Assembly (NCBI RefSeq): GCF_024713975.1
Contig: NC_091093.1
Coordinates: forward strand, 24,804,501 to 24,868,500
Reading direction: 5' to 3'
DNA length: 64,000 nt
Source of the DNA: Paralichthys olivaceus
Lineage: Eukaryota > Chordata > Actinopteri > Pleuronectiformes > Paralichthyidae
Within the stretch, counting starts at the first letter, position 1, and every line of letters starts with the position of its first letter. Of this stretch, positions 51,601-63,600 are shown one piece after another. Position numbers and translations under genes: made by a program. The notes beneath the pieces were generated by a model. That model was not told the origin of the DNA. It ran no database searches and was given only the letters and a program-made list of their open reading frames with translations.

Positions 51601-54600
51601 GCACACCCTGGACAGGTTGCCAGCTTATAACAGAGCCAACATAGGGAGAAAAACAACCAGGATTCGAAACCGGAACCCTCTTGCTGTGAGGTAACAGTGA
51701 TAATCATGGCAACAGTCGCATACTGAACATCTCACAAGATAGTATTAGCTTTTATTTCCTCTACTATTGTTATAAATGTAACTTTTTGTACTAATGTTCC
51801 TTATTTCTCTATTTTAAATTGTTTCTCCACCAGCATTATTACCGCATAGCAAACACCTCAGTTCCTTCTGACCCGGCCAACAGCTGCCAGACACTCGCCT
51901 TTTGTTCTTCTAGCCAACAAACATGCTAATTAAAATGCCACCAGCCACATGTCATTGTCTAACCCTTTAGCCTCCTCCTCTCCTCCCTGTTTCTCTTTTC
52001 TAAACATCCTTCTCATTTATCTTCCCCCCGCCCATCCTTGGTCTTTCTCTCCCTCTGTCATCTCTGCCCCGTTGACAGGGGACTCAGCGTACTTCCCTAA
52101 GGAGAGGGCTGACCACATCATAGCCTCACTCCTCTGGACGCAGTTAGGCGTTCATCATCATCGTCAGTGTGCTTTGCTCGGGGAGCAACAGACACAAACT
52201 AGAGTAGACACATATTGAGCGAGAATGAACTGCAGAGATGTCAGTGGGACAATGGGGCTATTTCTTTGTCCCAGAGCTTTTTCCTCTCCTTCTCTCTCCA
52301 TGTGTCCTCGCTGAAAGAAGGCCTGAACGGCTGGACTCAATTACCTTCCCACCGAAATGTCCCAGGGCAAGAACTGTAGAGGGATAGGTCACCTGTACGT
52401 TCATGTGTTTGTCGGGCTACAAAGAATACATGTGTGTGTCTGATACCTTCACAGACTCTGGTTTCTGTGTTGAGGGCGTAGCCTCTTGGACATTCGCACT
52501 GGAAGCTCCCGAAGGTGTTGATGCACTGTCCTCCCTGGCATAAGCCTGGCAACTCTTGGCACTCGTTGATGTCTGCCAGAGAGAGAAGGAAAACACTCAG
52601 TGGCATTGTGGGTAGGTGGGTGTTAAACATGAGGGTGTCTGCAAATGTGCACAACCGCACAGTAAACACATAATAGCATGTTGCTGTCTGACCTTCCAAG
52701 ATGACAGTGATTGGGTTTGGTCTGAAGCCTTCTCCTCCAGGACAGAGTGTCTTGTACTCAGCTGTAACACACAACACAGCAACAAATCACATTAACCGGC
52801 AATAATGACACACGAGCCAGTCTGTGTTGTTTTCTTGCAGAATTTGACCGTAATGAGTGGCCGATGGTGAGACATTGAAGTGGTCAGGTGCCTGAAAAAG
52901 ACATTTTAGCTCATTGACTCATGTCGTGTCGCTCTCTGTTCTGCTTCCTCAGATCTCAGAGTTATCCACAGAACCCAGTGGACCGGACATGGCTGCAGCT
53001 TCTCAGAGGCAAGCATTTCCTCGAGCTGAGTCATTCCCTGTAATGTTTTGAACCATCTGTTGGCAATTTCCAAGCAAGATGCACAAATGGTCTCATCTTT
53101 CCCAGCGACAACAACTGCAGCAAACTCATACTCATGGCATTACAAGAGGAGGCAGAACCTAATAACTCTATGTTAAAGCAGGTAACTTGGACCTCATCAG
53201 GACTGATTTATATTTTGGTGTTTTGGTTATGATTTCTTTTTCCTTGTTACTCCTGGTTGAGTTGGTAAGGGAAAAACTTAAACAAGTTCAATAGACTTAA
53301 GGGCAACATAATGACTGACCGATTGATTCATTCTTCCTAAAACCACTAATAGATGGATTTTATAGGGTTGTTGATTAAAGCCAGAGACCATTAGATCACT
53401 TTCAGCCTCTTAAAAGAACAAATTCTTTGACTCTACCACTCAAATTTGTATTAATTCAATGATGGAGAACAGGTGAACAGCTCTTTGTGCAGCAGTGGTG
53501 CTGACTAGACACGATGGTGAACTAACTACACATGTGTTATAACATGCAGTGATGAACATGAATAGCCACTAAATACAATTCTAATTCACAGGGTGTTAAG
53601 GCTGATGGGCCATCCTCAGCTGTACAACTTCACTATGGCTGCAGACCAGGAGGTGTATCATGTCACCTCAATCCTCCTACTTGGCTGTGCATCTCTGGCT
53701 AGAGGTCACAACTTTCACTATTGAGCTGAAACACAAAACATAACCATGGATGATGCACACAGAGTCTTAGTAACTATGGGATGACTCACTTGAGTTGACA
53801 AAGGGGCATGATTCACATGGATTTCCCCAGCCCTGGCCCAGGGAGCAGCAGCAGGACGCCTTCGAAACACCAACTCCTATCTCATTGGAGCAGTCCAAGC
53901 TTTCTGATGCATCTCCTCGGGAACGAACATCCAGGAAGCAGCTTCCAGAGCGAGTATCTGTCCACACACACAAACACAAACACAGTCCAGATATGGATGT
54001 GTATCTGGCCTTTGCTATGAAAAAATCCCAAAAATGTGCTGGGAGAGCTTGTTGAGTCTCACCTACACAGCCCACCCGAGTGGGGTTGAGTTCAAAGTCT
54101 GCAGGGCAGTTACAGTGGTAACTTCCGGGGATGTTGATACACATTCCATTGATGCAGATGGTCGGGTCTGCACATTCATTGATATCTGAAAAATGAAGAC
54201 AAAGCAGTACTCAACAAAATGTCTTTATCTCAACAACAACTTATGTATCAAGAGTTTTTCATGTTTTGTCGCCTAAGTCACTGTTTTCTCCAAGAGCAGT
54301 GACCTTTCCTCTGTATCTGTCAAGTTGCCTAAGTTCACTGGGGCATAAAGAGGGCCTCAGTAGGGCTGCCACGGGCATGTGTTGACTGGTCTTACCTGTG
54401 CAGTTGCCTCCACTCCTGTCCAGTTCATAACCAAAGTTGCATTCACATCTGAAGAGTCCCGGCATATTCAGACATCGTCCATTGACACAGATGTCAGAAA
54501 AGGTACATTCGTCTATGTCTGTAAAAGAAGAGGGGGTCACAGGGGGGGACAGAGGGAAGGAAATGGAGGGGAAGAGAGAAAGAGAGAGAAGCCCAGCTGT

Positions 54601-57600
54601 GAGGGATTAGTGGATCATGGGATCATGGTGGAAAATTGGCAGCCAACAATAGGAAGTGAAGGCCACTCACCTCTGCTAAAGAATGACAGTTCTGGGGCAA
54701 AAAAATGCCCAGACATATCACAGCAGACACACACATATACACAAGCAGAGCAGCAGCCAAGGTTATGAAATTGTGCTCTTCCACATCATTAGACTCTGCA
54801 CAAGTCATTACTGTCCAGTCCTGCCTGAGTGGGGAGAGGGAGGACCTGGACAGGTTATTTCAGGATGTTTGACACATCAGCACAATGAGGTCAGTCAGCT
54901 CATTCATTTGAATCCAGTGATGCCTTATCACTGGAAGCACGACTCACACTCGTCCGCCATCAGTCATAAACGTGTTCAGGAGACACAGCCCTGGATTTCC
55001 AACAAGATCCCTCTTCAACATGCTATTCTGTTCAATCAATTTAGCGAGCTCTCTTTTTCAACAAATGTTGCTGCGCACAATGTGTCTCAAACAAGTAGTT
55101 GAGAAGATAAAAGTTAGTTCCTAGATCAGTGTGCATGAGTCATTTTAGCATTTTAGTAAGATGTCTGGAATCAGTCGAAGATTCAGACTGAATTGCCTTT
55201 AGTTAATGTGTTAAATACTGAATAGTAACAGGATGAGAACTTGACTTCACTTTACGGAATTAATAATGTTTGTATCTAATAATAGTCACAGTCAATAGTT
55301 CTTGTGCATCAGGAAAAAGGTCCTTTCACATAGAACACGGTTTGCATCGCTGCTGGGTTCAGAACGAAAAAGGCACAGTTTTCAAACTTTTTTGTAGGAG
55401 CTACATCACTATGTTACCATGGCTACTCACAGCCATTTAACCCGCTTCTTTCTCTTTATCACAATGTGCATTCTATGTCTGGCTCTCTCTGTTTCTATAG
55501 GATGAGCAAGTTTTTGTCACAGTGCACAAAGTTTAACATTGTACTGTATACTTCCCATGTCCAAAACACTACATCTCGAGTTCCACTTGGATTGGTTGTT
55601 TTCCCCAAATTAACCAGAGCAACACCGGATGGGTTTGACTCACAGAGGTCTGAACCAGGATAGCCAGAAATGGTAGTGTTGTGTTGTCTTACCCTCGCAG
55701 GCTTTGCCATCAGTAGTGGGGAAGAAGCCCATGTCACATTCACAGCGGAAGCCTCCTGGCAGGTTCAGACAGTGGCCACTCTCACACAGGTTACCGTTCT
55801 CTGCGCACTCATCGCTGTCTGTATTGGTGATCGCACACACAGAGTCCGTAAACACAAAATGCATCAGTACATTATTTTATAGTTTGGTGTTTGACATTAT
55901 TCTGTAATGTGGGACCTGAACAGTAGAATCCATCTCCAGAGAATCCTTCCTTGCATGCACAGCGATATGAGCCCATGGTGTTGAGACAGTCAGCGTTGTT
56001 GTTGCACATGTGTGTCCCATTGGAACACTCATCCAGGTCTGAAACACAACAAAAGTCCAGTTAAGTTCTTCATCCAGGAAAAGAAAAAACTATTATATTT
56101 GATGGTTTTCGTAGTCCTCAAAAAACTCAATGAAAGACTTCTCCATCTTATACAATGGGGTACAACAGTCTATGGCGATGGTACATATAAATAATGTGAG
56201 GGACTGTGAAATAAAATGAAGATACACAAGCAATACTAGTTAACAGGATCAAAGACCAACTTCAAGTAAAAAGCATCAGGAAAGAAATATTATCCTTTTG
56301 TCTGGTTACAGAATTACAGACATTCCTTTATTATGAATGTTGGCAACTGACCAAGCATTAGAGAAATTTCCATTTTATATATAGAGCTAATTATATATAC
56401 TCTTTCAATGGTCCCATTCAGTGGCAGCATTTATCTCTGCACCCGAGGCCGTCAGCCGTACCTGTGCATTTGAGGCCGTCGCCGATCCACCCTGGAGCAC
56501 AGCTGCATTTGAAGCTGCTGGCGGTGTTGGTGCAGGTAGCATGTCTGTCACAGTTATGGGCTCCAATCTCACACTCATTGATATCTGAGGAAGAGGAAAC
56601 AAACACGATGCCATGTGAGGAAAAGAGAAAAAAAAAGACACCGCTCTGATGGTCTGATGATCTGAGTCTGCATTCTCCCCAGTGGGGCTCTTGGCACCGT
56701 GGAGCGAGTTGATGCTTGGTTTGAATTGAATAAAGGCAGCAGCATGAGATGACCGAACTTAGTGTTTCTGGCTCGCTGCTGTATCCGTGGAGAGCTGTAT
56801 TTCAGAGCAATAGGCACAAAAGAGATTTTCATGATCTCTGATACTAATACCCTTCCTGCAATGGTTTAATAACCAGACCAAGACTCTATATTTTCATTGT
56901 GCAAGTGTGTCCAGAGAGCTATAAAAAGGCAAAGAGGGAGAATCATGTCCTAATGCTCAGGCCTTGTTCTGTCTGCTCTGGCTAAACTAACATTTCTGAG
57001 GTTAGGTTAGTCAAAGATCACAGCTGCACAGACACGGCACCTTGGACCTCCTTTAAATGCTCATGTTTGGTTTTCTCACCACCACAGCTGTCAAGTTGGG
57101 ACACTTTAATCCTCCGAAATATAATTCATATAAAAATGTGACATTGTATTGTAACTCTGTAAATAAACATTACGTCATGTTACTGACTTGATTTCTTCCC
57201 CAGATTCCTTGTACTTTATCCTTGCAAATCTAGGATCGAGGCTGCGGCCACATCACAGATCACGATGGCAGCTTTTGTAACCAATAAGGATCTACATGAA
57301 GCTGATGTTGGCAATTAGACACTGTGAATGTGGCTTTGACTCTGCAGCTCTTGTTCCTCAAGTGGTTTCTGACATGATCAACTACATGGCACAATGGGAA
57401 AAAGTCTGTGTAGAACAACAACAATGAAGCGCCGCTAATCTGAACTAAAATAACTCTGTGGAACCTTGACCAACACAATACCTGGCCCTGAGCCTGAGGT
57501 CTGAATGTTGCAGCTCTGATAAAAAGGACTGTACCAGTGTGTGTTTGTGTGTCACTGTACATCAAGGGAAGCCATATGAACTCGATCAAGATGTAAGGAC

Positions 57601-60600
57601 TTATAAACCAATGAGACACACTCCTCTCTGTGTGTCTGTCTTTGTGAGGGTAGTAATTCAAAACACTGTCAATTAAAGATTAGTGCTGCTGGTTTATAGT
57701 CTTCCTGAGGAGAGGGTACGGTATATTTATGCTACATTTGATGACCGGGTTAATATGAGGGCTGGAAGCAAACCGATCTCCCTGGATTAGATGGAATTAA
57801 AGATCATTTCCCCCGAGCCTTTGATGACAGAGCACAACAAACACACACATTCTCATGTGGTAATGTAGAATGCAAACAGGGGCTGTTGCACGCGAGAAAT
57901 GTGTCAGTGGCCACAGCTGGTGTCAAAAGAAAAGGTTTGATTTGCCTCGGCTAATGTTTGACAGATGAGAGGCTAAAATGGATAGTGGAGAATAACACAT
58001 CTGCCGTCAGAAGTGGGGAAATGTCAGTTTGCCTCTCAATTTGTATTCTTGCCTCTTTCTCTGTCTCTCATCTTTCTGTTAAACTGTCCTTCAGTCTGTC
58101 TTATTGCACTGTATGTCCAAATGTCCTCTAGTATGGCTGCCTCTCTGAACACCTGGATGTGCAGTAAAGGCTCATTTATGCTCAATGTTAGATATGCATA
58201 CGGAAACGGACGGAGCCTTCTATCAGTACTCTGCGTGCATTTCGTCCGTATATGTGCATGTCTTCTGAAAGGTTACGGATACGGACAAAACAGAGTAGTA
58301 CCACAGGAAATTGAGGCGGGGCAGTCTAGCCAATAGTTCAAGCGAGGCAACCATAGGACACGAGCAACGAGGAATCCCCATTTTGCCCAAGGACACTTCA
58401 GCATGTGGACTAGAGAAGCCGGGAACCAGGAAAGAAACCAGTTAGTGGACAACCCACTTAACCTCCTGAGACACAGCCGCCCAGGACTTAGATGAGAGTT
58501 ATACCTGGGAAAGGATTCATAAGGATTGTAACCTGACTAATGTCAGTTACACTACAACATCTAAGTTGCTAATATTAGCGAACAGTAGCCAACATAAGTT
58601 GCTGGTCATTAGCATAGCAGGCATTTCTGGGGCCCTGTGCTGAGAGGGGGTCCCTGTTAACGGCACAGTACATCCACAGCAAAGACAGTTTTATTAGAAC
58701 CCTAATGAATGATCGGCTATGTAGAGGAGACTGTAATGTGACCTGGGTTGGAAATGCCACTAGCTTTTTGCCAAAGGCTTTAGGCAGTTGTTTGATGCCA
58801 GGCCTCCCAGGTCTGTTTCGCCTGGGCCCCTTAAGTCCATTGAAACGCTCCTGACAATAAGTTAAACTGTGGTTATGCTTGATGGATTGGTCAATGCACG
58901 CAAACAGTGACATCAACACCTGACACCCTCCCTTTTATATTTGCACTTGAGGTGTGGGGACTCTCTCTCCATAAAGATAAGCGTTGCACTGAAAAAAATA
59001 CAACGTTGGAAAGGGGCAAGAAGAAGACAGGAACAGTTTTGGCACCGGCTTGTCTCCTCCAGTGGAACTGCTTCACTGATTCCCTTATTAATGACATAAA
59101 AGCTGTAAAAGAAGTCCTATACACTCAAATAAACACCAGTACGACACAGTATGAGGCCGAGCATCTTCTGCTCCTGCAAATATTTCACAATACGCACAAA
59201 CGCTAGAATGCCCTTATTTTAAAACGAGTACAGGAAGTTTTGCAGTTATTTATTTTTGTGACATATTCGACAGATAAACATTAACACTCAGGTGAAAGAT
59301 CATTTTCTATTCTGCTGTGAACCAAGAGCAATGTTTATCTGTTGAACATGTCACAAACAAACATATCTTCAACACTTCCTCTTCCCATTTAAACGGAATC
59401 CATTCATTTGCTTTAACAGGGATTTGATTGTTGTCAGAAGACACAGCTTCATACCGTAGTGTCCTGAAATTTAGTTGAGTACATAAATAGACTTTTGTCC
59501 AAGGAAATACAGTAGATATACCAGAACCACAGCAGTACCCTCTGCCAGTGTGGACAACAGACAACAGCAGCCAGTGTGTCCCGAGTGTTAAGGGGATCGG
59601 ACAATGAACACTTTCGAAATCGACCAGTAGATTGCAATCGACCTGTTGGTTACCTCTGACCTAGGCTGTGTTTAATGCTGTTCATTTGTAAGAAACAGAT
59701 GCTATTTTTTATATTTCTGAAACTCACAGTCTTGCTTTAACTCACAATATTACACAGTCTTGTCATTTGGCTGAAAGATAATTAAATCAGTAGGTACAAC
59801 CTCCTCCCCCTGATCCTCTCTTTAAAGTTAAGAGCCTTGTAAACTCCACCAGTGCAACTCCACCCAGTCCTTACTTTCCAATGTACACAGGGGCACACAA
59901 CTACTTAAGTGTATGTATAAATCCTCACTCCCCTTCCCTGACTTCTTAGTGAAAAAAAATTCTTGTGGGAGCTTCATCAAGAGCTGGATCAGATCTGGGC
60001 TTGCGAGCACCACTCACACGCTCAACACGCACACACATGCGAGGAGACTGAGTCCACACATACCAACGTGGTGGCGTAAGGCAATTGGACAAAGAAAACC
60101 GATTTCTTATGCATTTTTCCTTGGACTATATTGGAGGGGGGATCTTTTCCAAAAAGAGTAGCAGGTTTTGTTCACTCGTCTATAACAAGACATCCTGCCT
60201 GCCTGAGAGGAATTAGCATCTTGATTCCCTGGTATTCTGGTGCTGAGACTCCAAACCTGTGAATCAGAACCAGCTGCTTTACTGCAACCCCAGGTTCCTC
60301 AAAACAAGCATAATACTAAATGGACACTTTAATGGGATTAGAATGAGCAAGTGTGTGTGTTTGTGTGTGTGCATGTGTTTGTGTGTGAGGAGGGAGGGTT
60401 TGAATCCCATACACACAAAGCTGTTTATTTGCATCTGAAGGAAGACATGCTCCTGCTGACTGTGTCAGACTCATTTCGATGACCGAGACACGGCCAGATA
60501 AGATCACTGTCTAAACTCTCGACTACACTTCAACCCCTAATTTTTAAGTGGCCTGATAAATCAAACTTAACTCCGGCTGGACGAGAAGTAAGTCCAGACT

Positions 60601-63600
60601 AGTGAAGGTCTCTAGTCGGATGGACTTTGTATTTATTCGTTTTGGAGCTGCTACAGGTGATGACGTGCTGCAGAACTCCTCCAACCATCACGTAATGTTT
60701 AACAGACCTTAATGAAAGAGCAACAAAGGAATAAACAAAGGTGCAATGTGATGCATAGATCTGACAGAAAGATAGTGATCTCACTGCTCCTGCTGTTGTT
60801 ACTGCTGGTGCATGTGTGTGTGTGAATATATGTGTGTTTCTTATCAAGTCAGACAGGAGCTCTTGAATGAGGGTGAGCAATGTCAGAGCTGCTCCTGGTT
60901 GACCCGACATTTTCCCCGCATCCTCTCATTTCTCACCTCTTAGGCACACACGCGCACATATACACGCACACACAGGTTTGTGCAGCTATCCAGCTCATTG
61001 ACCTGGCCGTGGTCCTCCACTGACAGGACATTTCTTGTGGGTAGGAACACTTGTGTTTGTTTCGTTCACCTGTGCAGCCTGTCGTTCCCTTGCGCACAGA
61101 GTATCCCAGGTCGCAGTGGCAGATGAACGATCCCTTAGTGTTCTCACAGTTCCCGCTCAGACAGATGTTTGGGTTCAGCTCACACTCGTCCACATCTAGA
61201 CAGGGAGGGAAGAGACGAGTGAAACAGAGAAGGAGCAAGAATGTTAATGTGCTAAACACAGTTACACCAAAGGAAACGTTATAACAATGAATAAAACTGA
61301 CTTCGCTCATTTGTTGATTTGGCCTGAAAACAGGTTTTATATATATATATTACTCACAATAGAATAACACCATGAACTATACCAAAGCTTAAAAGGTATT
61401 TACTTTTGTTAAATACAGCAATAAAAGATGATGTGTTCATGCAGACACATTCATTCTTGTTACTGTCAGGTTTTCTCCCTCAGTGGAACCAGACATCTAA
61501 ATGTCACATCTTCCTCCTTAGCTTAGGCAAACTAACACAATGTTCACTGTCTTATAATTCAAAAACAACAACATTACTCTCAGTTCTCTCGGACTCAGGG
61601 ATCTGACTCATTACGTGCTGTTCTCGTGACTCATATCTTGGATAACCATCAAGATGATCATTATGCTCTTTCAGTAAATCCTAGAGAACCCCCTGGATTT
61701 AATAAGAAGAGTGCCGCAGAGAGTGAAGCTACAGCGTTTTATTTTTGGGCATAAAAACGTGCTTCTCTTACCCAGACAGGTCTTCATATCCTCAGATGAC
61801 ATGAAGCCGTCGAAGCAGAGACACTGGTATGTCCCCGGGGTGTTTGTACACTGGCCTCCGTCACAGGTATCTGGGCTCTCCTCACACTCATCAATATCTG
61901 AAGATACAGAGGCAGACAGGAAAATCAAAAACGGGAACAGATCAATGTAGATGATAGGAAAAACAATTGTAAAAGTTAAAGTAATCCAGGTTTCAATGGT
62001 TGAAGCGTTACAATAGCGCATCAAGATTATAACATAAAACTACACTTCAGGGTCCCATACAGGCCAAGAGACTGAACCATACAAAGAATTCTGGTGTAGA
62101 TTTCTTTTCTCACTCATAAATCACTGAGGTCACATCAGGACAGACCTTGCAAAATTACATAAACATTACGCTGAGTAACGATGAGGCAGTTCTTCTTCTG
62201 CAAAAATGATCCTTGATCTCTGTCTCAATACAGTATCGCTCTCTGGTAATTAGAGAGACACAGGAGAAGGTCTATGACCGACACAGGAAACCTGCTGTCA
62301 TTTGCTGAAATGAACATCGTCTCGGCCAGAAATGCTGTTAAACTGACGGCTGTATTAATCATTAAGCAGCACTACTGTTATCTGATAATACTTTGAAGCT
62401 AATAATGAATGAGCAGTCCTTACGTTTGTCTCAGTGTATGTTTGCTTTGAATAAATGCCAGTCAAATTACAGCAGTGTCTCTCTTCTGTATAAATTAGGT
62501 TTCCTGATGTGCCATTTCACTCCTGCTCTTAAATCAGGTCTATCTAAACACAAGCTTTGAAGTATTGTTGTACCATATGTGTAATTTACAGGAACTAGAA
62601 TTACCGCCCCATGGTTGTGTAACTCCGCCAACCAGTGCAGTCTCAGTCTACGTATTTTCTTATTTCCAGATTCATATGAGTCCAAGTAACGACCGGTGAA
62701 AATTTGAAGAAATTCCCTATAGTCAGTCTTCAGATTTTGTGTTTCAGAGGCCAAAAACATTGTTTTGTGAGGCCACTGCGACCTTGACCTTTGACCACCC
62801 AAATCTAATCAGTTCATCAGTGAGTCTTATTGAACACTTGTGCCAAATTAGATTCTCTCTATGCTTTCTTAATATAATCTGTTCACATGACGAAAAGGGG
62901 TTCGTAAGGCTACAGTGTCCTTAACAGTTTACCTTTGAGTGACAAGTTCTAATCACTTCCTCCGTGAGGCTGAGCAAACGTTTGTGCCAAATTTGAAGAG
63001 CTTCTTTCAAGGTGTTCTTGAGATATCACACTCACAAGGCAAAAATCTGCTCTCCACCAAAATCTAATAAGTTCATTCTCGAGTCAAAGTGAATGTCTGA
63101 ACCAAATTTGAAGAAATTCCCTGGATGGGTTCTTAAGAACATCACAGGCGCGGAGGAATAAAAACCTAAACTGTAACACTCATCACTGAGAGGGAGTTTG
63201 CTGTAGTTACCATCTAAATCCCACTATCATGAGAACAGGACAAAATAATGATGATGTTATAAATGCCACGACAGACAGGACAAACAGATGTACTTACCAG
63301 TGCAGCTCCTTAGATCAGGCATCAGGGCGTATCCACTGTTGCAGCTGCACTCATAACTGCCCTCTGAGTTGGTGCAGAAAGTCTCACAGCCGCCAAACTC
63401 AATGGTGCACTCGTCAATGTCTGACAGGCAGAAAGACACACGCTGTCACATACTGGTGGCGTCTATTAAAACTAACCGTTGTGTATTTGTATTTGAAGCG
63501 GCCGTACGCGCTGTACCTACCAACACACTCCAGTCTGCTCTCAGTAGATTTGTATCCTGTGTCGCAGGTACACTGGTATCGGCCAATCATATTCACACAC

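Noticed and set aside
54379..54768. 129-codon plus-strand ORF
   Set aside because: It runs antisense over the fbn1 exon 54396-54518 and then through purine-rich intron; no homology is recognisable.
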